A stretch of DNA of 64,000 bases from Pseudomonadota bacterium (GTDB taxonomy: Bacteria; Pseudomonadota; Alphaproteobacteria; Sphingomonadales; Sphingomonadaceae). The stretch spans positions 62,001 through 126,000 of the forward strand of contig JAEZZI010000020.1 of assembly GCA_023418595.1 (NCBI GenBank), read 5' to 3'. Shown here in pieces: positions 7,688-16,024 of this stretch. Position 1 is the first letter of the stretch; each line of letters starts with the position of its first letter. Made by a program: the position numbers and the translations under genes. The notes beneath the pieces are model-generated. The model was not told the origin of the DNA and did no database searches. It saw nothing but the letters and a program-made list of their open reading frames with translations.

Positions 7688-8620
7688 ATGAACGATCACA
7701 CGCCCAACGCCTTTTCCGGCCGCAAATTTTCAGGATCGCTGCTCGAACGCGCGGTCGATTTCTATGCCTATGCGCCGTCGCCGCCGCGTGCCGCCGTGCC
7801 GCCGCCTGCTGCGGTCGTGGATGCCCCGGTCGCCGATGCGGCGCCGGTCGCGCAAGCGCCTGCGCCGCGTTTCGTGCCCGTTCGTCGCCATGCGTCGGTC
7901 GATCGCGAAGCGCTGGCCGAAAAGGGCATGATCCAGCCCGGCGGCGCGATCACGATCCTGGCCGAGGAATTCCGGCTGGTGAAGCGCGCGCTGCTGGGCA
8001 CCATGCGCGACATCGCCAGCGACGACGCGAACCGCGCGCGCACCATATTGGTCGGCTCGGCGCGGCCCAATGACGGCAAGACATTCTGCGCGATCAACCT
8101 GGCGCTGTCGCTGGCGGCGGAACGCGATTACGAAGTGCTGCTGGTCGATGCCGATTTCGCCAAGCCCGATGTGCTCGCGACCCTGGGCATCGCCGACGGA
8201 CCCGGCCTGCTCGATGCGCTGGCGGATGGGTCGATCGACGTCGAATCGCTGATCGTCGAGACCGACGTGCCGCATCTGACCGTGCTGTCGGCGGGCGCGC
8301 GCACCCATGCCGATACCGAATTGCTCGCCAGCCAGCGCGCCCGCGATCTGATCGCGGCGCTGGTCGCGGACAATCCAAACCGCATCGTCATTTTCGACAC
8401 CCCGCCCGCGCTCGCCGCGTCGCCCGCTTCGGTGCTCGCCGGTCTGGTCGGACAGGTGCTGATGGTGGTGCGCGCCGACAAGACGACCGAGGGCGATCTG
8501 CGCGGTGCGGTCGCGTTGCTCGATGCGTGCGAGCATCTGCAACTGATGCTGAACGCCGTTTCGCTCGACACCGGCAAGGACCGGTTCGGCAGCTATTATC
8601 AGGAAGGACAGGCGGCATGA
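7688..8620 (+). CDS. XrtA-associated tyrosine autokinase (BY-kinase)
   Basis: A 310-residue cytoplasmic bacterial tyrosine kinase related to the CpsD/Wzc kinase domain. The N-terminal 80 residues are Ala/Pro-rich linker. Walker A reads GSARPNDGKT (Lys131), Walker A' is LLVDADFAKPD, and Walker B is near IVIFDTPPALAASP. The A-motif has Asn-Asp where most family members have Gly-Glu or similar. The C-terminus carries only a Tyr pair (GSYYQEG) in place of a long tyrosine cluster. It is expected to cycle phosphorylation and so control the chain-length protein encoded just upstream. Its stop overlaps the start of the next gene (ATGA at 8617-8620). Confidence 0.92.
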   Translation: MNDHTPNAFSGRKFSGSLLERAVDFYAYAPSPPRAAVPPPAAVVDAPVADAAPVAQAPAPRFVPVRRHASVDREALAEKGMIQPGGAITILAEEFRLVKRALLGTMRDIASDDANRARTILVGSARPNDGKTFCAINLALSLAAERDYEVLLVDADFAKPDVLATLGIADGPGLLDALADGSIDVESLIVETDVPHLTVLSAGARTHADTELLASQRARDLIAALVADNPNRIVIFDTPPALAASPASVLAGLVGQVLMVVRADKTTEGDLRGAVALLDACEHLQLMLNAVSLDTGKDRFGSYYQEGQAA

Positions 8621-10212
8621 TGCGCCGAACCTTAATCGCCGCGGCTGCGGTCGCGCTGGCATCGCCCGCGCATGCCCAGCGCGTGCAGCTATCCCCCTAT
8701 ATCGAATTGGGGCAGGTGCTGACCGTCGATCTGAACGACGGCGACACGCTGACCTATTCGAGCGCGGCGGTGGGTGTGGACGCAAGCGTTTCGACGCGTC
8801 GCGTGACCGTCAGCGCCAGCGCCGAATATGAGCGCCGCATCGCGTGGAACGACGATCTGGCCGACAGCGACGTGGTGAGCGGCATCGTCCGCGGCACCGC
8901 GCTGGTCGCGCCCGGCCTGTCGGTCGAAGGGGGTGCGCTCGCGACCCGCACCCGCGCCGATATTCGCGGCGACGCGCCCGGCCTGCTGGGTGGCAATGCG
9001 GCCAATGTCAGCCAGCTTTATGCGGCTTATGTCGGCCCCAGCTATGCGCGCCGGTTCGGCGATCTGGACGTGAAGGCGAGCTATGGCCTGGGCTATGTGA
9101 AGGTAGAGGTGCCCGACGTGCCCGGTTTCCTGCCGGGGCAGCAACCGCTCGATTATTACGACGATGCGACCTCGCATCTGGCGACCGCGAGCGTGGGGAC
9201 GCGTGCGGGCACCTATGCGCCGTTCGGCATGACGCTGTCGGGGGCGATCGCCCGCGAATATGCCGGGCAACTCGACCAGCGTTACGAAGGGCAGTTCGTG
9301 CGGTTCGACATCGTCCAGCCGCTGACCCCCGAACTCGCCGCAGTCGCGGGCGTGGGGTACGAGAAGATCGAGATTTCGCAGCGCGACGCGCTGGTCGATG
9401 GCGCGGGCAATATCGTGCTCGATGAAAATGGCCGGTTCGTCACCGATCCCGCCTCGCCGCGGCGCAGCGCGTTCGAGACCGATGGCGTGTTCTGGGATGC
9501 GGGCGTGCTGTGGCGTCCAAGCCCGCGCACCACGGTCGAGGCGCGCGTCGGGCGGCGTTACGACAGCTGGACCTATATCGGATCGGCCAGCCACCAGACC
9601 GGTCCCGGTTCGGGGGTTCAGGTCGGGGTGTACGACGCGGTGCAGACCTATGGCCGGTCGCTGCTGAACGGCCTGCGCCAGATCCCGCTCGAATTCGATG
9701 GCGGGTCGGGCGATCCGTTCAGCGACAATTTCAACGGTTGCGTGTTCTCGACCGGTTCGACCGGCGTCGGCGGGTGCCTGAACGGTGTGTTGCAAGCCGC
9801 GACCACCAGCAGCTTTCGCGCGCGCGGCGTCGATGCGGTCTATGCGATCAGCTATGGCCCGACCCGGCTGGGCGTAGGCGCGGGCTATGCCAATCGCAGC
9901 TTTTACGCCCCCGACAACATCCCCGGCATCGTCGTGACGGGCCTCGATGACGAGGCATTCTATGCCCAGGCATTCGGTTCGTATCAGATCGACCGGGTAT
10001 CGGCGGTCAACGGCACGCTGTTCCTCAACCGCTACTCATCCAGCCTGCCGCTGTCGCCCGATGTGTGGAACTGGGGCGCGCAGGGCAGCTATTACCGGAC
10101 GTTCGGTCGCCTGCGCGCGCAGGCTTCGGCGGGGATTTACGGGTCCGAGATCGAAAATATCGCCAACGACGCTTCGTTCCAGGCCTTTCTGGGCCTGGGA
10201 TACCGCTTCTGA
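8617..10212 (+). CDS. PEP-CTERM system-associated outer-membrane beta-barrel protein
   Basis: A 531-residue protein with a clear Sec signal peptide (MMRRTLIAAAAVALASPAHA, cleaved before Gln). The mature part is rich in alternating aromatic/polar strands (for example FVRFDIVQPL, VYAISYGPTRLGVGAGY) and ends in GLGYRF; a C-terminal Phe is the usual BAM recognition signal of outer-membrane barrels. It corresponds to an uncharacterised family seen only in exosortase A clusters (TIGR03016-like). The start is either of two adjacent ATGs at 8617 and 8620, with GGAAGGA about 10 bases upstream. A role as an outer-membrane partner in polymer secretion is inference. Confidence 0.85.
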   Translation: MMRRTLIAAAAVALASPAHAQRVQLSPYIELGQVLTVDLNDGDTLTYSSAAVGVDASVSTRRVTVSASAEYERRIAWNDDLADSDVVSGIVRGTALVAPGLSVEGGALATRTRADIRGDAPGLLGGNAANVSQLYAAYVGPSYARRFGDLDVKASYGLGYVKVEVPDVPGFLPGQQPLDYYDDATSHLATASVGTRAGTYAPFGMTLSGAIAREYAGQLDQRYEGQFVRFDIVQPLTPELAAVAGVGYEKIEISQRDALVDGAGNIVLDENGRFVTDPASPRRSAFETDGVFWDAGVLWRPSPRTTVEARVGRRYDSWTYIGSASHQTGPGSGVQVGVYDAVQTYGRSLLNGLRQIPLEFDGGSGDPFSDNFNGCVFSTGSTGVGGCLNGVLQAATTSSFRARGVDAVYAISYGPTRLGVGAGYANRSFYAPDNIPGIVVTGLDDEAFYAQAFGSYQIDRVSAVNGTLFLNRYSSSLPLSPDVWNWGAQGSYYRTFGRLRAQASAGIYGSEIENIANDASFQAFLGLGYRF

Positions 10213-10245
10213 ACCGGGTCATGAGAACCCGCGTGGAGACGATGC

Positions 10246-11298
10246 ATGTATGACAGCCATTACGGGCTGACGGGTCGCCCCTTTCAGCTGACCCCCGATC
10301 CCGAATTCTGGTTCGAGACCGCGACGCATCGCAAGGCGATGGCGTATCTGGGCTATGGATTGAGCCAGGGCGAAGGCTTCATCGTCATCACCGGCGAACC
10401 CGGCGCGGGCAAAACGACGCTGGTCGGCCATGTCATGGGCCAGATCGACGCCGAGCGGCTGCATGTCATCAGGATCGTGACCACGCAGGTTGCCGCCGAC
10501 GACCTGATCCGCATGGTCGCACAAGGATTGGGCGTCAACGCGACGGGGCTGGCCAAGGCCGACCTGCTTGCCGCGATCGAGCGCGGGCTGCACGCGATCG
10601 CGCGGACGGGGAAGCGGACGCTGCTGATCGTCGATGAGGCGCAGTCGCTGCTGGTCGGCAGCCTGGAAGAATTGCGGATGCTGTCGAACTTCCAGCTGGG
10701 CGGGCATCCGTTGTTGCAGATCTTCCTGCTCGGCCAGCCCGAGTTTCGCGTGCTGCTTCAGGGCAGCGACAAGCTGGAGCAGCTTCGCCAGCGCGTCATC
10801 GCCATGCATCACCTCGACCCGATGGGCGTCGAGGAGGTCGAGGCGTATCTGGCGCATCGGCTGTCGGTGGTCGGCTGGAACGGGCAGCCGCGCTTCGCAC
10901 CCGACGCCATTGCAGAGATGCACCGCTGGTCGGGCGGTATCCCGCGCAAATTGAACCAGATCGCCAACCGCGTGATGCTGTTCGGCGCGATTGAGGGGAT
11001 CAAGGATTTCACTGGCGAGCATGTCGCGCAGGTCGTCTCCGACATCGACGGCGACATGCACAGCGCCGCGCGCGATGGCGCGATGCCGAGCTGGGTCGAT
11101 GACAGCGCACCGGCCGAACCGGTCGCGGAAACCGTCGCCGCGCCCCAGCCGGACCTGACCGCATTCGTTGAGCAACTAGCCGAGATCGAAGCGCGATTGA
11201 CCGAGCAGGACCGCGCGCTGCGCCGCGTGCTGACCCTGCTTGTCGATTGGGTCGAAAGCGACCAGCGTCGCCACGATTACCAATCCGACGCGGCCTGA
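10246..11298 (+). CDS. XrtA-associated ATPase (ExeA/GspA-like AAA)
   Basis: A 350-residue AAA ATPase. The N-terminus MYDSHYGLTGRPFQLTPDPEF is the characteristic start of ExeA-like and PEP-CTERM ATPases. Walker A is GEPGAGKTT (Lys56), Walker B is LLIVDEAQ (about residues 126-133), and the sensor region includes IFLLGQPEFR. The C-terminal 80 residues are Ala/Glu-rich with a terminal helix. The role is unknown; ExeA relatives remodel the cell wall for secretin assembly, so a function in building the export channel is possible. It starts at the ATG at 10246 after a GGAG ribosome binding site, 33 bases after the barrel gene. Confidence 0.92.
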   Translation: MYDSHYGLTGRPFQLTPDPEFWFETATHRKAMAYLGYGLSQGEGFIVITGEPGAGKTTLVGHVMGQIDAERLHVIRIVTTQVAADDLIRMVAQGLGVNATGLAKADLLAAIERGLHAIARTGKRTLLIVDEAQSLLVGSLEELRMLSNFQLGGHPLLQIFLLGQPEFRVLLQGSDKLEQLRQRVIAMHHLDPMGVEEVEAYLAHRLSVVGWNGQPRFAPDAIAEMHRWSGGIPRKLNQIANRVMLFGAIEGIKDFTGEHVAQVVSDIDGDMHSAARDGAMPSWVDDSAPAEPVAETVAAPQPDLTAFVEQLAEIEARLTEQDRALRRVLTLLVDWVESDQRRHDYQSDAA

Positions 11299-11320
11299 CG
11301 CGGGCGGCAGGGGGCACGCC

Positions 11321-12208
11321 ATGTTTCATTCGCGCATCGCGCCCGGCGAGGCTTCGGTTGAGGCGCCCGTCCTCAACGCCATGTCGGTTGATGTCGAGGA
11401 CTGGTTTCAGGTCGGTGCGTTCGAGAACACCATCCGCCGCGCCGATTGGGACGGGCTGCAACACCGGGTAGAGGCGAATACCGACGCGGTGATCGCGCTG
11501 TTCGAACGGTGCGGGGTCAAGGCGACGTTTTTCACGCTCGGCTGGGTCGGCGAACGCTATCCGAAACTGATGCGCCGGATCGTCGATGACGGGCACGAAC
11601 TGGCGAGCCACGGTTACGACCACGCCCGCGTGTTCACCATGACGCCGGACGAATTCCGCGCCGACATTGCCCGGACACGCGCGATCCTTGAGGATGCCAG
11701 CGGTCAGGCGGTGACCGGATACCGCGCGCCCAGCTTTTCGATCGACCGGCGCACGCCGTGGGCCCACGAGATATTGGCGGCAGAAGGCTATGCCTATTCG
11801 TCCAGCGTCGCGCCGCTTGCCCACGACCATTACGGCTGGGCGGAAAGCCCGCGCTTCGCCTGGCGTCCGATAAAGGACGCGGCAATGATCGAGCTGCCGG
11901 TGACGGTGGCGGCGATCGGGCCGAAGCGGATTGCCACCGGCGGCGGCTTTTTCCGTCTGCTGCCGCGCGCGCTCACGACCCATGCGGTGCGGACGGTCAA
12001 TGCCGATCAGCGGCCCGCAATCTTTTATTTCCACCCCTGGGACATGGACCCCGATCAGCCGCGCGTCGCCAATGCGCCGCTGCGGTCGAGGCTTCGTCAC
12101 TATCCGCGATTGGGGGCGATGGAAGGCAAGCTGGCGGTGCTGATGCGCGACCATGCGTGGGGGCGCACCGACCGCGTCGCCGCGATCGAGGCCGCGCGGA
12201 CGCCGTGA
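11321..12208 (+). CDS. XrtA system polysaccharide deacetylase
   Basis: A 295-residue NodB-type carbohydrate esterase 4 protein. MSVDVEDWFQV supplies the catalytic Asp and first metal Asp, ELASHGYDHARV holds the metal His pair, and GYRAPSFSID is the third motif; DMDPDQPR is typical for the PEP-CTERM subfamily. It would remove N- or O-acetyl groups from the exopolysaccharide. No signal peptide is seen, so it may act in the cytoplasm or reach the periplasm otherwise. The ATG at 11321 follows GGCAGGGGG. Its stop overlaps the GTG start of the FemAB-like gene (GTGA, 12205-12208). Confidence 0.93.
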   Translation: MFHSRIAPGEASVEAPVLNAMSVDVEDWFQVGAFENTIRRADWDGLQHRVEANTDAVIALFERCGVKATFFTLGWVGERYPKLMRRIVDDGHELASHGYDHARVFTMTPDEFRADIARTRAILEDASGQAVTGYRAPSFSIDRRTPWAHEILAAEGYAYSSSVAPLAHDHYGWAESPRFAWRPIKDAAMIELPVTVAAIGPKRIATGGGFFRLLPRALTTHAVRTVNADQRPAIFYFHPWDMDPDQPRVANAPLRSRLRHYPRLGAMEGKLAVLMRDHAWGRTDRVAAIEAARTP

Positions 12209-13281
12209 ACGCGCCCTTTGCCCTGACCACCGTCACGGTTCGCGCTGCCGATCTGGGCGACGCGGGCGAACGTGCGCGCATTGCCGCGTTCGTCGAGGCG
12301 CATGACGCCGCGACGCCGTTTCACCTGCCCGAATGGGGGCTGGCGGTGGCGCGCGGTTGCGGACAGGTGGCGCATTTCCTGATCGCCGAGCGCGGCGATG
12401 GCGAACTGGCCGCTGTGCTGCCGCTGACCGAGGTGCATTCGCCGCTGTTCGGCAGCGCGCTGGTATCGAGCGGTTTTGCGGTCGGCGGCGGTGTGCTGGC
12501 GACCGATCCGGGCGCGGTCGCGCCGCTGGTCGATGCGGCGTGGGTGCTGGCGGCGCGGCTGTCCTGCCCCACGCTGGAGCTGCGCGGCGGGGCCTTGCCG
12601 CAGGGTGAGGGCTGGCACCGCGATACGACCAGCTATCTGGGCTTCGCGCGCGACCTGGCCGACGACGACGAGGCCGTGCTGCTGGCGATTCCGCGCAAGC
12701 AGCGCGCCGAAGTGCGGCGGTCGCTGGGATTCGATCTGGCTGTAGAAACCGGCAGCGATCCGAAACAGCGTGACGCGCATTATGCGGTCTATGCCGAATC
12801 AGTCCGCAATCTGGGCACGCCGGTATTCCCGAAGCGGTTGTTCGGCGAAGTGCTGGATGCGTTCGGCGACCGTGCCGACATATTGACCGTCCGGCATCAG
12901 GGCCGCGCGGTGGCGAGTGTGCTGAGCCTTTACTGGCGCGGCACCGTCTATCCCTATTGGGGCGGCGGCACGGCGCAAGCACGCGCGCTGCGCGCCAATG
13001 ACCGCATGTATTACGCGCTGATGTGCGATGCGCGCGCGCGCGGCTGCTCGCGGTTCGATTTCGGGCGTTCGAAGACTGGCACGGGGGCGGCCGCCTTCAA
13101 ACGCAATTGGGGGTTTGAGGGCGAGCCGCTCGCCTATGCCAAGCGCGCTGCGGACGGCGAAGCGCCGCGCGAGATCAACCCGCTAAGCCCGAAATACCGG
13201 TTGCAGGTCGCGGCCTGGCAGAAGCTGCCGCTTGGCCTCGCCAACCGCATCGGTCCCTGGATCGCTAAGGGGCTGGGCTGA
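12205..13281 (+). CDS. FemAB-like protein, XrtA/PEP-CTERM system-associated
   Basis: A 358-residue GNAT-fold protein of the FemABX/BioF2-like class. The first GNAT half includes HLPEWGLAVARGCGQVAHFLI and the second ends with the Y-W-G-G-G and RFDFGRSKTGTGAAAFKR stretch that marks this PEP-CTERM subfamily. FemAB relatives transfer aminoacyl groups from aminoacyl-tRNA onto cell-wall precursors, so this one may aminoacylate the polysaccharide or lipid carrier (inference). The start is the GTG at 12205, overlapping the deacetylase stop; no ATG gives a full-length domain. Its TGA shares one base with the next ATG. Confidence 0.92.
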   Translation: MNAPFALTTVTVRAADLGDAGERARIAAFVEAHDAATPFHLPEWGLAVARGCGQVAHFLIAERGDGELAAVLPLTEVHSPLFGSALVSSGFAVGGGVLATDPGAVAPLVDAAWVLAARLSCPTLELRGGALPQGEGWHRDTTSYLGFARDLADDDEAVLLAIPRKQRAEVRRSLGFDLAVETGSDPKQRDAHYAVYAESVRNLGTPVFPKRLFGEVLDAFGDRADILTVRHQGRAVASVLSLYWRGTVYPYWGGGTAQARALRANDRMYYALMCDARARGCSRFDFGRSKTGTGAAAFKRNWGFEGEPLAYAKRAADGEAPREINPLSPKYRLQVAAWQKLPLGLANRIGPWIAKGLG

Positions 13282-14492
13282 TGGGCGACATCCTCTTTCT
13301 CTGTCACCGGATGCCGTATCCGCCCAATCGCGGCGACAAGATCCGCGCGTTCAACATCCTCAAATATCTGTCGAAAAAGCGCCGCGTTCACCTCGTTACC
13401 TTTGCCGACGAATATCGCGACATCGAACACAAGGCGGCGCTTGCCCGCTACACCGCCAGCCAGTCGGTCGTGTGGCGCGGCAAGAGCGACGAGGCGGCGG
13501 CGCTGGAGGCGCTGATCCGCCGCAAGCCGGTGTCGCTGACCGCGTTCGAGAACCGCGCGCTGCAATCGGCGGTCGACCGGCTGTTCGAGCATAGCGATAT
13601 CGACACCATCTACTGTTTCTCCAGCCAGATGGCGCAGTACGTCCCGTTCAAACCGCGCGGACGGTTCATCATGGATTTCTGCGACGTCGATTCGGCCAAG
13701 TTTGCGGATTATGCCAAGACCGAAGCACTGCCGAAGAAACTGATGATGAAACGCGAGGCGCGGCTGCTCGGCGCCTATGAGCGCGGCATCGCAGCCCGCG
13801 CGCGCGCCAGCCTGTTCGTCAGCGAGGCGGAAGCCGCACTGTTCCGCCGCCGCAGCGGGGCGGAGCGGGTCATGGCGGTCGAAAACGGCATCGACACCGG
13901 GCATTTCGATCCGCGCGCGGCGTTCCGCGCGGTGGAGGAGTCGGGACCGCTGATCGTCTTCACTGGCCAGATGGATTATCCGCCCAATGTCGAGGCGGTC
14001 CGGTGGTTCGCGAACGATATCCTGCCGCGCATCCGCGAACGGCACAAAAAGGCGCGCTTCGCGATTGTCGGGCGCAACCCGACCGATGCGGTGAAGGCGC
14101 TGGCGTCGGACAGCGTGATCGTCACCGGCGAGGTGGAGGATGTGCGCGGCTGGCTTGCCGCCGCCAGCGTCGCGGTCGCGCCTTTGAAACTGGCGCGCGG
14201 TATCCAGAACAAGGTGCTGGAGGCGATGGCAATGGCGCTGCCCGTCGTGGCAACCCCATCGGCGGCGGAAGGGATCGACCATGACGGCACGATCCTGGTC
14301 GGCGGTGACGCAGGCGAATTTGCCGAACAGGTCGCCGCGTTGCTGTCCGGCCGCAAGGGTGCGAGCGCCAAGGGCAAGGCGGCGCGCGAGCGGGTGATCG
14401 CGCGCTATGGCTGGGACGCGCGGCTGGCGGCGCTCGACGATCTGGTGGGGCAGGGGCGGGCGACACCCGCAAAGCTGCGCGACGCCGCGTGA
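13281..14492 (+). CDS. Glycosyltransferase, TIGR03087 family (PEP-CTERM/XrtA system)
   Basis: A 403-residue GT-B glycosyltransferase of the family 4 type. The N-terminal domain opens with FLCHRMPYPPNRGDKIR, the donor-side domain holds FTGQMDYPPN and IVGRNPTDAV, and the acceptor phosphate region reads GIQNKVLEAMAMALPVVATP. It transfers a sugar during repeat-unit assembly on the cytoplasmic face; the sugar cannot be read from sequence. Its start shares one base with the FemAB stop and its stop overlaps the XrtA GTG start. It is the only glycosyltransferase of the cluster in this window. Confidence 0.93.
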   Translation: MGDILFLCHRMPYPPNRGDKIRAFNILKYLSKKRRVHLVTFADEYRDIEHKAALARYTASQSVVWRGKSDEAAALEALIRRKPVSLTAFENRALQSAVDRLFEHSDIDTIYCFSSQMAQYVPFKPRGRFIMDFCDVDSAKFADYAKTEALPKKLMMKREARLLGAYERGIAARARASLFVSEAEAALFRRRSGAERVMAVENGIDTGHFDPRAAFRAVEESGPLIVFTGQMDYPPNVEAVRWFANDILPRIRERHKKARFAIVGRNPTDAVKALASDSVIVTGEVEDVRGWLAAASVAVAPLKLARGIQNKVLEAMAMALPVVATPSAAEGIDHDGTILVGGDAGEFAEQVAALLSGRKGASAKGKAARERVIARYGWDARLAALDDLVGQGRATPAKLRDAA

Positions 14493-16024
14493 CCGTTGCA
14501 TTCCATCCCGAATTTGCGGCGAAAGGCGACGCGCACACGCTGCGCTGGCGTCGGCACCTGATCCTGCTCGCGGCAAGCTGGGCGGCGTTGCTCGCGATCT
14601 TTCACCGCGACGTCGCCGATCTGGCGGGCATTTACTGGAACAGCACGACCTATGGCCATTGCCTGTTCGTGCTGCCGGTGGTCGGCTGGCTGGTGTGGCA
14701 GCGCAGGGACGATCTGGCGAAGCTGACGCCGACGGCGTGGTGGCCGGGACTGGCGCTGGTCGGCGCGGGAGGGTTCGGCTGGCTGATCGGCGATGCCGCG
14801 GCGGTCGGACTGGTCCGCCATGCCGGGCTGGTGCTGATGCTGCAAGGCGCGGTGGTGACGTTGCTGGGGCCACAGGTCGCGCGCGGGATGCTGTTCCCGC
14901 TTTTCTATCTCAGCTTCCTCGTTCCCTTCGGCGATTTCCTCGAAAAGCCGCTGCAGGACCTGACGGTCGCGATGATCATGCCGCTGCTCCACGCATTCGG
15001 CGTGCCCGCGACGGTGGACGGTGTGCTGATCTACACCCCCAGCGGCGTGTTCGAGGTGGCGGAAGCGTGTTCGGGATCGAAATTCGTGATCGCGATGGTC
15101 GCTTATGGTGCGTTGGTCGCGAACGTCTGTTTCGTGTCATGGCGGCGGCGCGCGGCGTTCCTGGCGATGGCGTTCGTCGTGCCGATGATCGCCAACGGCC
15201 TGCGCGCATGGGGAACGATCTATGCCGCGTGGTGGACCTCGATCGAGCAGGCCACGGGGATGGATCATATCGTCTATGGCTGGGTGTTCTTCGCGGCGGT
15301 GATGGCGGCGGTGCTGGCGATCGGCTGGCGCTGGTTCGATCGCGATCCCGACGCGCCGTGGTTCGATGCGGCAGCGCTCGACAAGCCGGTCACGCGGCGG
15401 ATCGATGCGGTGACGGCGACCGGCGCGGTGCTGGGTATTCCGGTGCTGTTCGCGATCTGGGCAAGCGTGATCGCCGCGCGCGCCGATACGCTGCCCGCGC
15501 AGATTGCGCTTCCCGAGGTGCCGGGCTGGCAGCGGATATCGATGAATGCGCGCGCGCCGTGGACGCCCTATTATCCTAACGCCGACCATTTCCTGATCGG
15601 GCGTTATGGCGACGGGCAGGGGCGAGCGGTGGACCTGGCCATCGCGGTCTATGACAGCCAGCGCGAGGGCAAGGAACTGATCGCATTCGGCCAAGGCGCG
15701 ATCCGCGAGGAAGGCGAGTGGATCCGCGTACAGGACTTGCCGCCGATCGCGGGCGGATCGGCGGTGCGGATGGTGCGACCGGGACCGGTGGAGCGCGACG
15801 CGGTGACGTGGTATCGCGTCGGCAATGTCCTCTCCAGCAGCGCGAAAGCCGTGAAGCTCGAAACCCTGAAGAACCGCATGTTGGGCGGCCCGCAGTCGGG
15901 CGTCGCGATCCTGGTTTCCGCCGAGCGGACCGACGGGAGCGCGCGGAACGAGATCGAGGCGTTTCTGGCCGCGCTCGGCCCGCTCGACATGCTTGCCGAC
16001 ACCGCCGCCGGACGTGCCGACTGA
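14489..16024 (+). CDS. xrtA: Exosortase A fused to EpsI domain
   Basis: A 511-residue multispanning protease/transpeptidase. The N-terminal part (to about residue 300) has eight or so membrane segments and the exosortase triad: Cys194 in EACSG, Arg239 in NGLRAWG and His260 in DHIVYGW. The C-terminal part (about 310-500) is a soluble EpsI domain (PGWQRISMNARAPWTPYY onward), which in other bacteria is a separate protein. Exosortases cut PEP-CTERM sorting signals of exported proteins and are thought to attach them to a surface anchor. The GTG start at 14489 overlaps the glycosyltransferase stop (GTGA). The stop shares one base with the amidotransferase ATG. Confidence 0.95.
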   Translation: MTVAFHPEFAAKGDAHTLRWRRHLILLAASWAALLAIFHRDVADLAGIYWNSTTYGHCLFVLPVVGWLVWQRRDDLAKLTPTAWWPGLALVGAGGFGWLIGDAAAVGLVRHAGLVLMLQGAVVTLLGPQVARGMLFPLFYLSFLVPFGDFLEKPLQDLTVAMIMPLLHAFGVPATVDGVLIYTPSGVFEVAEACSGSKFVIAMVAYGALVANVCFVSWRRRAAFLAMAFVVPMIANGLRAWGTIYAAWWTSIEQATGMDHIVYGWVFFAAVMAAVLAIGWRWFDRDPDAPWFDAAALDKPVTRRIDAVTATGAVLGIPVLFAIWASVIAARADTLPAQIALPEVPGWQRISMNARAPWTPYYPNADHFLIGRYGDGQGRAVDLAIAVYDSQREGKELIAFGQGAIREEGEWIRVQDLPPIAGGSAVRMVRPGPVERDAVTWYRVGNVLSSSAKAVKLETLKNRMLGGPQSGVAILVSAERTDGSARNEIEAFLAALGPLDMLADTAAGRAD

